In this document: positions 1-9,253 of the stretch, piece after piece | Layout of the letters: the number at the start of each line of letters is the position of its first letter | How positions within the stretch are numbered: the stretch's first letter is position 1 | Assembly (NCBI GenBank): GCA_016711825.1 | Contig: JADJSG010000010.1 | Span: 167,001-231,000, forward strand | DNA from: Bacteroidota bacterium | Lineage (GTDB): Bacteria > Bacteroidota > Bacteroidia > Chitinophagales > Chitinophagaceae | Direction of reading: 5' to 3' | Length of the DNA: 64,000 bases | The notes under the pieces: model-generated | Database searches by the model: none | The model's input: the letters and a program-made list of their open reading frames with translations, nothing else | What the model was told of the DNA's origin: nothing | Translations under genes and position numbers: made by a program

Positions 1-1909
1 TTGGATTTGTAGATATAATATTTGTAAAGGTAGGCCCGACTGGTTGGGTAATACTAAGGGTTGTGATTACTGAACAGCCATTTGCATCGGTTGCAATAAC
101 CGCGTAATTACCAACACCTAAATTAGTGAAAATCCCCGTATTGTTTACAAACCCACCAGGCATGATCAAATAACTATAAGTTGGAGTTCCACCTTGTACT
201 GCGGCATTGATTTGTCCAGTGTTTACAGCACCACATGGTATATTTGTTATTGTTACATTTTGCCAGGTTAGGGTTGGTGGGTTATTGATTATAATACTTG
301 CTGACTGTGTACATCCAATTGCACTAGAAACAGTAACGGTATATACACCTGGTCCGAGATTATTAAACGTGGTTGGACTACCTATTTGTGTAACTCCACC
401 TGGTAGTAATTGAAAAGTTACAGGACTATAATTAACAATACCTGAAGCAGTTATACTTCCATTCGTATTGCCATTGCAAAGTATTGGTGATGCAATCAAT
501 GAAATGGTTGGTGTTGGTTCTACAAAAATCGTAATTGTTGAATCATGTGGGGGGCAACCAGGATAATTAGAAGTTACCGTATAAGTTGTGGTTGCATTAG
601 GGGTAGCTGTAACCACATTTCCAAAGGTAGGATTTACAAATGCTATTGGGGCCCAAGTAAAAGTAAGATTTGCATTCCCTGGATTGGGCGTTGCAGTCAT
701 GACTGATGTTTGACCTTGGCAGATTGTATCATCATTTGAAACAGTAAAATTCGGATATTCTAAAATGTTTATTGTTACACTATCTGTAATAATATTTCCA
801 CATAAAGTACCATAAACATAAACTTTGACTGTTTCAATACCTTCAGGAATATTATCCTGAATAGGAGAAATATTAAATGAAGTACTAACCCCAAAAGCAG
901 GAATAACAACAGAAGTAGGCAACACTGGAAAATCAACTCCATTGGTAGCTGTACCAGCATAGGTCAATGCTATCGTTTGAGAGTATGGCTTAGGAGCAGG
1001 TCGTGATAAAGTAATGGTTGCAGAATTACAACCTTCAATGGCAAAAGGTGTTGCAGCTGGTATATTATTTGAAGAAGTGACATTGCTAATAGTAGCAGCT
1101 TCAGAAACAAAACTACCAGCTTCTAGAAAAACACCAGAGTCTAAAACGCCATCATAAACATCAGCAATCGCAAATTTCATATGATACGTAGAACAAGGTG
1201 TTACAGCGGCTCTAGCCATGATTTTTTGTGTCAAACCATCATACACAATTGAAGCTCCGAAAGTATTATTAATGTATAATGCATTATTAGGTGGTGCACA
1301 AGGCGCAACTACTGTACCACAAGGGTTTGCATTTGACCAGTTTACTGTATTGATTGATACGGGGCAATTTGTTCCGGGTATCAGTGCTACATTGGTTGGC
1401 ACACCATAACCCGGCCCGCTGATAAAAAATGAAAAGATATCATTAAAACTGGAACAAGTATAGTTTGTGTATTCCTCTGAACCAAAACGATAAAAAAACT
1501 TGACAGTATCGCCAATGGGAACAAAATCGAATTCTAATTTACATAAATCATAGATTGTACCTGTAGCTGCTGCTTGTAAATTAGCGTCCCCACCAACAGT
1601 ACCATAGGATACACTTGAAAACACACCTGCGTTTTGATTTGTGTTAAGTGCCGATCCACTTGTTAATACTACCCCGCTATCCATCACTAGTGTTGTAAGA
1701 ATCGCATTATCAAATTTGCCACTAGCCCCACTTGGACAAGTTAACACTGGATTTGTATAAGTTACACCTGTACCAACCAAGCGATCAACCATCGAATTGG
1801 CTGTTTGATTAGGTATCACAATCATTTGTGCTTGTACCTCAACACTAATGAATAAAAATGCGAAAATTGTTAAAGCAGAATGCTTTAAAAGTATATAAAA
1901 TTGTTTCAT
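1..1909 (-). CDS. Choice-of-anchor L / SprB-repeat surface adhesin (3' end outside window)
   Basis: The frame opens at ATG 1909 and stays open for 636 codons to the window edge, so the C terminus is missing. The N terminus is a signal peptide (MKQFYILLKHSALTIFAFLF..., Ala-Gln before the mature protein). Residues of about 30-260 resemble the choice-of-anchor L domain, including the FRFGSEEY motif. A Calx-beta-like stretch follows (around GVDFPVLP), then Ig-like and SprB-type repeats containing YAVIATDANGCS. In gliding Bacteroidota such proteins are large T9SS-exported cell-surface adhesins. The expected C-terminal sorting domain cannot be seen here. The family is read from motifs only; the gliding role is inference. 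Confidence 0.8.
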   Translation of the reverse strand, partial: MKQFYILLKHSALTIFAFLFISVEVQAQMIVIPNQTANSMVDRLVGTGVTYTNPVLTCPSGASGKFDNAILTTLVMDSGVVLTSGSALNTNQNAGVFSSVSYGTVGGDANLQAAATGTIYDLCKLEFDFVPIGDTVKFFYRFGSEEYTNYTCSSFNDIFSFFISGPGYGVPTNVALIPGTNCPVSINTVNWSNANPCGTVVAPCAPPNNALYINNTFGASIVYDGLTQKIMARAAVTPCSTYHMKFAIADVYDGVLDSGVFLEAGSFVSEAATISNVTSSNNIPAATPFAIEGCNSATITLSRPAPKPYSQTIALTYAGTATNGVDFPVLPTSVVIPAFGVSTSFNISPIQDNIPEGIETVKVYVYGTLCGNIITDSVTINILEYPNFTVSNDDTICQGQTSVMTATPNPGNANLTFTWAPIAFVNPTFGNVVTATPNATTTYTVTSNYPGCPPHDSTITIFVEPTPTISLIASPILCNGNTNGSITASGIVNYSPVTFQLLPGGVTQIGSPTTFNNLGPGVYTVTVSSAIGCTQSASIIINNPPTLTWQNVTITNIPCGAVNTGQINAAVQGGTPTYSYLIMPGGFVNNTGIFTNLGVGNYAVIATDANGCSVITTLSITQPVGPTFTNIISTNP

Positions 1910-2524
1910 TCTAACTTGAAAAATAACGGGTTAACTAATCTAAATGTTATTTAAAAACTAAAATTAAACCAATTTTTTAAAACAAAAGCTATTAATTATG
2001 ATAATAATGTAAACAATTTGATAAGACACTATCAAATAAAATGCCAAAATCAATAAAAATAAAAACTATTTCAGCATAGTTAAGGTTGTTTTTAAATTTT
2101 ATAATTAATTTCTCGAATCTATTTAGCAGACAATATTTCTGTTCATTTTAAAAGCCTTGATACATGTAAGGACCATAAATTATACTCATTTACACGTTTG
2201 CAAGAAAATCAAACTTTTAGATCAATATATCGTTTTTGCCCACTTCTTGCATCAATTGTATTTAAGTGCTTATCAGAAAGTCCTCTATCAATCCAAAATT
2301 TAAAAAAATGTCCTATGCCAATTAGTTATTCTCTTTTCCATTAAAATGGATTTTAAATAATCATTTCATTAAAAAAACATAATTTAAATAATTTGAGAGG
2401 GTTTCTAAATAATGAAAAAAATAAAATATTGCAGCCCAAGAAGATTTTATCTAAAACTATAAAAATAATTACTGAAAAAGAATCGAATTTTAATACTTTT
2501 ACACTTTAAAAAATAAAGCAAAAT
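1910..2524. other. AT-rich intergenic region
   Basis: This gap separates the divergent adhesin and E2 genes. I see no RNA gene or clear terminator. A minus-strand stretch at 2209-2325 reads as a short plausible peptide (WIDRGLSDKHLNTIDARSG) and might be a coding remnant, but it has no start codon and no recognisable family. Confidence 0.4.
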
Positions 2525-3841
2525 ATGGCAATAGTAGATTTAGTAATGCCCAAAATGGGAGAAAGTATTATGGAGGCAACCATTTTAAAGTGGCATAAAA
2601 AAGTGGGAGAGACTATCAATATGGACGAAACCCTTCTTGAAATTGCAACCGATAAAGTAGATAGCGAAGTACCATCCACTGCCGCAGGCACTATTACCGA
2701 AATACTATTTAAAGAAAATGATGTGGTGGCTGTAGGTAAAATTATCGCAAAAATTAATACTGAAGCGGGGGCTGTAAGTCTGTCTGCTCCAATAACTGAA
2801 ACATCACAACCACAAGTGGTAACCCAGGCAGCACCAACTGTTCAGCCAAATGTTACGCAAACACCAATCAATTCCTCAACAAATACAAGCAATAAATTCT
2901 ACTCTCCTTTGGTACTCAATATCGCAAATACTGAGGGAGTTAGTATGAGTGAACTTGAAACCATTTCAGGTACTGGCAATGAAGGTCGTGTAACCAAAAA
3001 AGATATTATTCAGTTTGTTGCATTAAGAAAAACTGGCAGTCAAACTATAGCTCAGCCAGCTTCTGTAACTGCACCTCAACCTTCACCAGCGGTGACGCAA
3101 ACAAGTTCACCATCCGTTTCCTCTACAAATGGCAATGTAGAAATCATAGAAATGGATAGAATGCGTAAACTGATTGCTGAACATATGGTCAAAAGTAAAG
3201 CTACATCTCCCCATGTTACTAGTTTTACAGAAGCCGATGTTACCAATATTGTGAATTGGAGAAATAAGATCAAAACCTCTTTTGATAAAAAATATGGTGA
3301 GAAAATTACTTTCACGCCTATTTTTATTGAAGCGATTGTAAATGCAATCAAAAAATATCCGATGATTAATTGCAGTCTTGAGGGCAATAATATCCTATTG
3401 AAAAAAGACATTAATATTGGCATGGCTGCGGCTCTCCCTTCAGGAAATTTAATAGTCCCAGTTATTAGAAATGCCGATACGAAAAATTTATTCGGACTTA
3501 CCAAAGAGGTGAATCAACTTGGATTTAATGCAAAAAACAATAAATTAAAACCAGATGATACCCAGGGTGGCACTTTTACCATGACAAATGTGGGTACTTT
3601 TGGCAGTTTAATGGGCACCCCAATTATCAATCAACCACAGGTTGCAATATTAGCAGTAGGCGCAATTAAAAAGCGTCCGATGGTACTAGAAACAGAGGCT
3701 GGCGATGTTATAGCCATCAGACATATGATGTATCTATCGTTAAGCTATGATCATCGCATCGTGGACGGTTCATTAGGTGCTAGTTTTCTTACAGAAGTAG
3801 CCAATGAATTAGAGAGATTTGATATTAAAAGAGAAATTTAG
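2525..3841 (+). CDS. 2-oxo acid dehydrogenase E2 acyltransferase (lipoamide acyltransferase)
   Basis: This is the core E2 subunit of a 2-oxo acid dehydrogenase complex, which transfers an acyl group from its lipoyl arm to CoA. Residues 1-80 are a lipoyl domain with the modified lysine at K44 in the DKVDSE motif. A Pro/Thr/Gln-rich linker follows. Residues of about 125-165 are the peripheral subunit-binding domain (GNEGRVTKKDI). Residues of about 205-438 are the catalytic domain ending in the SYDHRIVDG motif, with His410 and Asp414 as the expected catalytic pair. The length of 438 is normal for a one-lipoyl E2. The gene stands alone with no E1 or E3 beside it, so pyruvate, branched-chain and 2-oxoglutarate substrates cannot be separated. 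The lipoyl sequence leans towards the branched-chain/pyruvate type. Confidence 0.93.
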   Translation: MAIVDLVMPKMGESIMEATILKWHKKVGETINMDETLLEIATDKVDSEVPSTAAGTITEILFKENDVVAVGKIIAKINTEAGAVSLSAPITETSQPQVVTQAAPTVQPNVTQTPINSSTNTSNKFYSPLVLNIANTEGVSMSELETISGTGNEGRVTKKDIIQFVALRKTGSQTIAQPASVTAPQPSPAVTQTSSPSVSSTNGNVEIIEMDRMRKLIAEHMVKSKATSPHVTSFTEADVTNIVNWRNKIKTSFDKKYGEKITFTPIFIEAIVNAIKKYPMINCSLEGNNILLKKDINIGMAAALPSGNLIVPVIRNADTKNLFGLTKEVNQLGFNAKNNKLKPDDTQGGTFTMTNVGTFGSLMGTPIINQPQVAILAVGAIKKRPMVLETEAGDVIAIRHMMYLSLSYDHRIVDGSLGASFLTEVANELERFDIKREI

Positions 3842-4152
3842 ATTTTTGTCTGCAAACTCTAAAAAACGAATCAAAAAAATACAAACATTGCCCCAATTTA
3901 TTTAGACTCAATAAAGTCAGTTTGGATTTTTTCGATTCGTTGTTTTGCTGATTTTTGTTACGTCAATTACAAATTAAGCATTCACCATGCTTTCCCTAAT
4001 TGTATGGGTTGATTTGAGGATTTATGCATAAAACGTATGTAATAAAAAATCAAATTTAGATGCTCATGATCTATACATTTCTCATTGTGTCATTTGCAAA
4101 TACCCTTAGCGTACTTTTTTAGATTTATTTAAAAAAATTACCAGGGAATATA
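3842..4152. other. Intergenic region between convergent genes
   Basis: The E2 gene and the DEAD-box helicase gene converge here. An 8-bp inverted repeat (AACGAATC at 3865-3872 and GATTCGTT at 3934-3941) is too widely spaced to be a convincing terminator. Nothing else is recognised. Confidence 0.35.
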
Positions 4153-5406
4153 TTATTTTTTCTTATTCTTTTTTGGATGAGAACTCTTCCATTTTGCATC
4201 TTCAATGGCGGCATCGTTGATTAATTTCTGCCAATCGTTTTTTGCTTCATTGGTCAATATTTTAGTCATGCTATATTCTGATTTCGAAACTTGCATGACT
4301 TTAATTTCTTTATCTAAAAATGATTCTATCTCTGTTAAAACATCCTTCTCTTCGGGCGAACAAAATGACAGGGCTTGCCCCTTTTCTACTCCCCTGCCTG
4401 TACGCCCTACCCGATGTACATAATTTTCGGCAACATCTGGCAAGTCATAATTGATTACTAATTTCACGCCTGCCACATCAATCCCTCTGGCACTTAAGTC
4501 AGTGGCTATTAATACTTTTTTAATCCCTTGTTTAAAATTTTCTAATGCTTCGAATCTTTCTTCTTGATTTTTATCGCCATGCAATGTTATCGTTTCTATA
4601 CCAACACGTTCCATTGCTTTTTGAACACGTTCAGCCCTTACTTTAGTACGCACAAAAACCAATATTTTTTCATCGGCTCTTTCACGAATAATTCTTTCTA
4701 AAAAAAATCTTTTGTCATCCATTTCTATAAATGCTACTGCATGATCTACATTCTTTGAAACGGGATCTTTAGGCGATATTTGAATTCGAATGGCATTATG
4801 CACTAAAGAATAAGCCACTTCTTTAATTTTTTCATCGATTGTAGCTGAAAAAAACAAGGTCTGATGTTTGCGTGGTAAATGTCTTACTACATCATGTATA
4901 TCTTGTAAAAAACCTAATGCCAGCATATGATCTGCTTCATCAAGTACCAATATTTCAACTTTACTTATATCAATATGACCTTGACTTCTCAAGTCGAACA
5001 TACGACCAGGCGTAGAGATCAACACATCGATTCCAAATGACAACTCTTCAATTTGTGGATCTTGTGAAACCCCTCCAAAAGTACATAGTATCACAAGTTC
5101 TGTATGAACGGCCAATGCGGTAAACACTTCAGTAATTTGCAATGCCAACTCACGTGTAGGAACCATCACAAGACACTTAATGCGATTTTCCTCTTTATTT
5201 TTTTGAATAGCGTAATGCAATTTGTGTAAGATAGGAATTGCAAATGCTGCAGTTTTTCCAGTGCCTGTTTGTGCAATAGCCAATACGTCTTCACCTTTTA
5301 AAATAGAAGGAATGGCTTTAAATTGAATATCAGTTGGACGTTTAAAATTCATTTCATTTAAACTCTGCTTTATCTCTTTTGCAAAATGGTAATCTTCAAA
5401 TTTCAT
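4153..5406 (-). CDS. DEAD-box ATP-dependent RNA helicase
   Basis: A cytoplasmic SF2 helicase that remodels RNA or ribonucleoprotein during ribosome assembly or mRNA turnover. The motifs appear in order: Q-motif region (FKRPTDIQ, 21-28), motif I AQTGTGKT (45-52), PTRELA (83-88), DEAD (156-159), SAT (187-189) and HRVGRTGRG (about 330). The C terminus is a short lysine-rich tail typical of RhlE/CshA-like bacterial enzymes, so the 417-residue length is the helicase core plus a small basic extension. It starts at ATG 5406 and is transcribed away from a small outer-membrane protein gene. The exact subfamily is not resolved. Confidence 0.95.
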   Translation of the reverse strand: MKFEDYHFAKEIKQSLNEMNFKRPTDIQFKAIPSILKGEDVLAIAQTGTGKTAAFAIPILHKLHYAIQKNKEENRIKCLVMVPTRELALQITEVFTALAVHTELVILCTFGGVSQDPQIEELSFGIDVLISTPGRMFDLRSQGHIDISKVEILVLDEADHMLALGFLQDIHDVVRHLPRKHQTLFFSATIDEKIKEVAYSLVHNAIRIQISPKDPVSKNVDHAVAFIEMDDKRFFLERIIRERADEKILVFVRTKVRAERVQKAMERVGIETITLHGDKNQEERFEALENFKQGIKKVLIATDLSARGIDVAGVKLVINYDLPDVAENYVHRVGRTGRGVEKGQALSFCSPEEKDVLTEIESFLDKEIKVMQVSKSEYSMTKILTNEAKNDWQKLINDAAIEDAKWKSSHPKKNKKK

Positions 5407-5544
5407 TGACCAAACGTTTTATAGGGTGCATTAAATTATCTATTTGTAAAAGTACATTTATTATTCTTGATTGTTTAAATGCTCGACGCTTAATATGATT
5501 TTATATTAAAATAATATTTATATTGCATTGAATTATTTTTTATT

Positions 5545-6219
5545 ATGAATACAAAAATATTGTTCTTATTTCTGTTTCTTTTCAGTCAGTACTTTATAGG
5601 ATTTTCGCAAAAAAGAATACCCAAATCGGAAAGAGAATATGCAGTAAAAAAACACCAATTCATGTTTACTGTAGGATATGGAGCTCCAAGCTTTGTGAGA
5701 GCCTATTTGAAATACAAAAATACGCATGCAGATTATAAAGTTTCTGGCGTAGGACCTTTGATTGCCAAAACTGAATTTATGATCAGTAATAAATTTGGTG
5801 TTGGGATCAATGCTTCTTTTAGTCAATCAAAAATTAGTTGGCTAGATGATGGTTACGACACAGTGCAACAATCTTATCGAAAATTTGAGTTTGGCATTAA
5901 AGCGTATGAAATTTCAGGTACTGTAAGGGGGAACTATCATTTCTGGAAACGAAAAAATATTGATTCATATGCGGGGTTAGGTATAGGGTATGGATTGATA
6001 CATATGTGGTCATACACTTTTGCACACACTACCCGTTTTGGTATAGTGTATGATTTTCCTCCACCAATTAGTCTTGAGTGTACCTGGGGTATTAAATATT
6101 TTCCTTTAAAAAATCTTGGTATATTCACTGAATTAGGTCTCGGAAAGAGTTTTATTCTTTTCAATAAATATTTCATTCCTGAAGCCCTCGTACAAGCGGG
6201 ACTGACATTAAAATTATAA
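5545..6219 (+). CDS. Outer-membrane beta-barrel family protein (hypothetical)
   Basis: A 224-residue secreted protein with an N-terminal signal peptide (MNTKILFLFLFLFSQYFIGF, cleavage after FSQ). The rest alternates aromatic and small residues in amphipathic strands (FMFTVGYGAP, FGVGINASFSQ, YAGLGIGYGL, LGIFTELGLGK) and ends in hydrophobic alternation (VQAGLTLKL), as outer-membrane barrels do. There is no enzymatic motif. A barrel of about 8-10 strands is inferred. It is not placed in a named family and has no operon partner. Confidence 0.7.
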   Translation: MNTKILFLFLFLFSQYFIGFSQKRIPKSEREYAVKKHQFMFTVGYGAPSFVRAYLKYKNTHADYKVSGVGPLIAKTEFMISNKFGVGINASFSQSKISWLDDGYDTVQQSYRKFEFGIKAYEISGTVRGNYHFWKRKNIDSYAGLGIGYGLIHMWSYTFAHTTRFGIVYDFPPPISLECTWGIKYFPLKNLGIFTELGLGKSFILFNKYFIPEALVQAGLTLKL

Positions 6220-6545
6220 TGATTTTATATTGTATGATTTTGCAAAAAAATCAAAACAATTAGAACTGGATTCAATCTTTTACTATTATAGATAAATGGC
6301 AAATCACCTACTTGTTATAAGTTGTCATTGATTGCATTTAACATTATACCAACATCCTATAAATCTATTAAATGTTTTTAGGTAATCATCAATCCAAAAA
6401 AAAATCATCTTAAACGAAACAAAATATTTATAATAGTTCGTAGACAATATTCTATATGATTGTAGGTATATGTCAAAACAAGTTGTTGAAAAAAAATAAG
6501 CAAGGAATAAATCCTTGCTTATAAAATAAATTTTTGAATAACAGA
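6220..6545. other. Intergenic region with one terminator
   Basis: This AT-rich spacer lies between convergent genes. Apart from the hairpin at 6496-6522 nothing is recognised. Confidence 0.4.
6496..6522 (-). terminator. Intrinsic terminator of the 6546-7142 lipoprotein gene
   Basis: A perfect 11-bp stem (ATAAGCAAGGA / TCCTTGCTTAT) with a 5-nt loop, flanked on the minus-strand 3' side by a T run. It lies 24 bp past the stop codon. Confidence 0.7.
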
Positions 6546-7142
6546 TTAAGGCTGTTTTGCAGTTACTCTAAAAGTATAATTCACTCTAAACTTAGCATTT
6601 GCGGCTAATCCTTCATATTCCTGTGTTCTGAATGCCACTAATATTTTCATATAATCTGCTCTAAAATAATCTTTGATATCATCAGGCATCACATCAAATT
6701 CTACACTTGTAGAACCAGCAGGTATGCTTACTTTCTGTGCTACTAATTTTGGTGCAGTTCCACCAAAACTATCTACATAAACTTTCAAACTAATCAATGA
6801 ATCTTTTACAAAGTTAAATGTTTGACCAGGTGCATTTTCAATAATCATATTAAGCTTAACAAGATTTACTTTTATAATATCATCTTTTGAAAATCCATAT
6901 GGAGAAATATATTCATCTACCTTGGTTGCAAATGTATCTATTTGCATAGGAGTAGCAGAAAAATCTAAGGAGCCTGGCAAAGGAGGAATGGCAGAAGGCA
7001 ATGTTGTAGTATCTGAGCGATCAATATTCACAACAATATCATTGCTGTTTCCATTGTTTGTAGTGGTACTTTTCTTTTTGCAACATGTAAATGAAATTGC
7101 AATGATTAAGCAAAGTGCTGTTAACGAAAGGAGTTTGTTCAT
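6546..7142 (-). CDS. Putative lipoprotein, unknown function
   Basis: A 198-residue protein with a lipoprotein signal: a hydrophobic N terminus ending in SFTC, then CKKK and a Ser/Thr/Asn-rich linker. The body has beta-rich segments (VNLVKLNMIIENAPG, SIPAGSTSVEFDVMP, FRVNYTFRVTAKQP) that suggest a beta-sandwich. No family is recognised. It is probably anchored to the outer membrane and periplasmic or surface exposed. It is a single gene with its own terminator. Confidence 0.7.
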   Translation of the reverse strand: MNKLLSLTALCLIIAISFTCCKKKSTTTNNGNSNDIVVNIDRSDTTTLPSAIPPLPGSLDFSATPMQIDTFATKVDEYISPYGFSKDDIIKVNLVKLNMIIENAPGQTFNFVKDSLISLKVYVDSFGGTAPKLVAQKVSIPAGSTSVEFDVMPDDIKDYFRADYMKILVAFRTQEYEGLAANAKFRVNYTFRVTAKQP

Positions 7143-7246
7143 AATTTATTAAATTGTTTTAAGGGTTAAAGTTACTTTATAATGTTGATTAAATGCATGA
7201 TTTAGATAAAAATGCTATTTTCTTATACCAATGACGAATGTTTATG

Positions 7247-7254
7247 TATATTTG
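7247..7254 (+). promoter_or_regulatory. Candidate -7 box TATATTTG
   Basis: It matches the Bacteroidota -7 consensus TAnnTTTG just upstream of the 7266 gene. No clear -33 element is seen. Its closeness to ATG 7266 favours the second in-frame ATG at 7278 as the start. Confidence 0.35.
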
Positions 7255-7265
7255 TTAGATAAATT

Positions 7266-7865
7266 ATGAAATTCTTTATGAAAAAATGTATTTTCTTTTG
7301 TTTAGTGTTGTTTATTACGGTTCAAACACAAGCTCAGATTGTATATACAATGGGTTATGAAAAAGCAAGTATTGAAGTGATAGACCCTCATTTTTTTAGC
7401 ACCTATAAGCTTCCTGACTTACCTGGTGAATGTGGGGTTTATGACAAAGCCTCCGCTACATTTTACACCTGCGATTACAAAACCTATCGATATATTGATG
7501 AAGATTTTGTGATTGACCCTTATGGTGAGTCCGCTACCCAAAACAACTGTTGCGAAAACTTTGATTTTGATCCTAAAAAATATTATGGCACATTAACATT
7601 AAAAGGGGTCATAGAACATGTGGAATGGGATAGTATGATTGTTTATTTTACCACTGACAAAGCGCGTTTAAAAATACAAGTAGATGAAAGAGAAGTAGAT
7701 TACCTTTATAAAGAGTTTTACAAAGAGAATCATTTAGGTAAAGTACATATTATATTATGTTTAAAAACATTTGACACACCTAAAGAAAATGTACTTTCTT
7801 ATAATAAAAATACTGAGCAGCCTGTAAAACCAGTTCGTACTTTTACAAGAATCCTTCGCTGGTAG
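7266..7865 (+). CDS. Secreted protein of unknown function
   Basis: 199 residues with a signal peptide (MKKCIFFCLVLFITVQTQAQ read from ATG 7278, the more likely start given the -7 box at 7247). The mature part has four or more cysteines (GECGVYDK, YTCDYK, NNCCENF) and a possible strand-rich domain (GTLTLKGVIEHVEWDSMIVYF). I do not recognise the family. It ends 18 bp before tsaD and may be cotranscribed with it, although nothing suggests a shared role. Confidence 0.65.
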   Translation: MKFFMKKCIFFCLVLFITVQTQAQIVYTMGYEKASIEVIDPHFFSTYKLPDLPGECGVYDKASATFYTCDYKTYRYIDEDFVIDPYGESATQNNCCENFDFDPKKYYGTLTLKGVIEHVEWDSMIVYFTTDKARLKIQVDEREVDYLYKEFYKENHLGKVHIILCLKTFDTPKENVLSYNKNTEQPVKPVRTFTRILRW

Positions 7866-7883
7866 TCAATATCTTTTATTTTT

Positions 7884-8885
7884 ATGGAACCAATCAACAT
7901 ACTTGCCATTGAATCGTCATGCGATGAAACCAGTGCCAGTATTATTTCAAATGGCAATATCTTATCAAATGTCATTTACACCCAATCTATACATGAAAAA
8001 TATGGTGGGGTAATTCCTGAATCTGCATCCAGATTACATATTAAAAATATTTTACCCGTTGTAGAAGAAGCTTATCAAATAAGTGGAATTGAAAAAAATA
8101 ATCTTAACGCTATTGCCTATACCCAAAGTCCAGGCTTGATAGGTTCATTACTGGTTGGTAGCTGTTTTGCAAAAAGCTATGCCCAGGCATTGAATATACC
8201 AACTATTGCTGTAAATCATATGCAAGCTCATGTTCTTTCTAATTTGATAGAAAATCCGAAACCTGCATTCCCATTTTTATGTTTAACCGTATCGGGGGGG
8301 CATACACAAATTGTGCTTTGCAAAAGTCCCTTAATGCAAGAAATAATAGGTACCACAATTGACGATGCCGCAGGTGAAGCATTTGATAAATCGGCCAAAA
8401 TGCTTGGCCTACCTTACCCAGGGGGGCCATTAATTGACAAAAATGCTCAATTGGGAAATCCACTAACGTATAAATTTGCTGAACCTCAAATACAAGGTCT
8501 TAATTACAGTTTCTCAGGTGTAAAGACATCTATTTTGTATTTTTTACAAGCACAAAAAAAACTGAATGAGCAATTTATTTCTGAAAATATGCATCATTTG
8601 TGCGCAAGTATTCAGCATACAATTATTAAAATTTTGATGAAAAAATTACTTGCTGCATCTAAGGAAACAGGTATCAAAGAAATCTGCATAGCTGGAGGAG
8701 TAAGTGCCAATAGTGGTTTGAGAAAAGCCTTACAAGAATATGGGGTAAAATATAAATGGAATACCTACATTCCTAAATTTGAATACTGTACCGATAATGC
8801 AGCTATGATTGCTATTACGGCTTATTATAAATACCTCAACAATGAATTTGCATCTTATAATGATATTGCAAGTGCAAGAAATTAA
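7884..8885 (+). CDS. tsaD: tRNA N6-adenosine threonylcarbamoyltransferase TsaD
   Basis: TsaD transfers the threonylcarbamoyl group from threonylcarbamoyl-AMP to A37 of ANN-decoding tRNAs, working with TsaB and TsaE in the cytoplasm. The sequence shows the ASKHA-fold start (ILAIESSCDET), the iron-binding HMQAH motif (His112, His116), the GHTQIVL segment and the C-terminal YCTDNAAMIA with its metal-binding Asp. The length of 333 residues is standard for the family. It starts at ATG 7884. Confidence 0.97.
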   Translation: MEPINILAIESSCDETSASIISNGNILSNVIYTQSIHEKYGGVIPESASRLHIKNILPVVEEAYQISGIEKNNLNAIAYTQSPGLIGSLLVGSCFAKSYAQALNIPTIAVNHMQAHVLSNLIENPKPAFPFLCLTVSGGHTQIVLCKSPLMQEIIGTTIDDAAGEAFDKSAKMLGLPYPGGPLIDKNAQLGNPLTYKFAEPQIQGLNYSFSGVKTSILYFLQAQKKLNEQFISENMHHLCASIQHTIIKILMKKLLAASKETGIKEICIAGGVSANSGLRKALQEYGVKYKWNTYIPKFEYCTDNAAMIAITAYYKYLNNEFASYNDIASARN

Positions 8886-9253
8886 ACTTATAAGCAAATA
8901 GGCACAACAATAGGATCTTCTGATATAATTGAGTATAAAAATATCATCGATATCTACATTTATTAAAATTCAGAAGATGGATACTTTATCATGATTTGAA
9001 CATAAAGGTTGATTCATTTCTTAAAGTAGTCTAAAATAGATTGATAATATCTACAAACATTGAATTTCAGGATATTACTATTAGACAATCTATAATGTTT
9101 CATAGATATTATAGTGATTGGCAATCAAAAATATGTTGTAAGTAGCAAATGTTAATTGTGATTATTCTTAAAGAACTTCACTATTATAAAAAAAGAGGCT
9201 TACATAAAATAAGCCTCTTTGAATAAAAATAAATTTGTTTTGCAATAATCTAA
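8886..9253. other. Intergenic region with one terminator
   Basis: This AT-rich spacer lies between the convergent tsaD and the gliding-associated gene. Only the hairpin at 9192-9220 is recognised. Confidence 0.4.
9192..9220 (-). terminator. Intrinsic terminator of the 9254-11422 gene
   Basis: A perfect 11-bp stem (AAAGAGGCTTA / TAAGCCTCTTT) with a 7-nt loop and A/T flanks, 33 bp past the stop. It may also stop transcription from tsaD. Confidence 0.75.
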
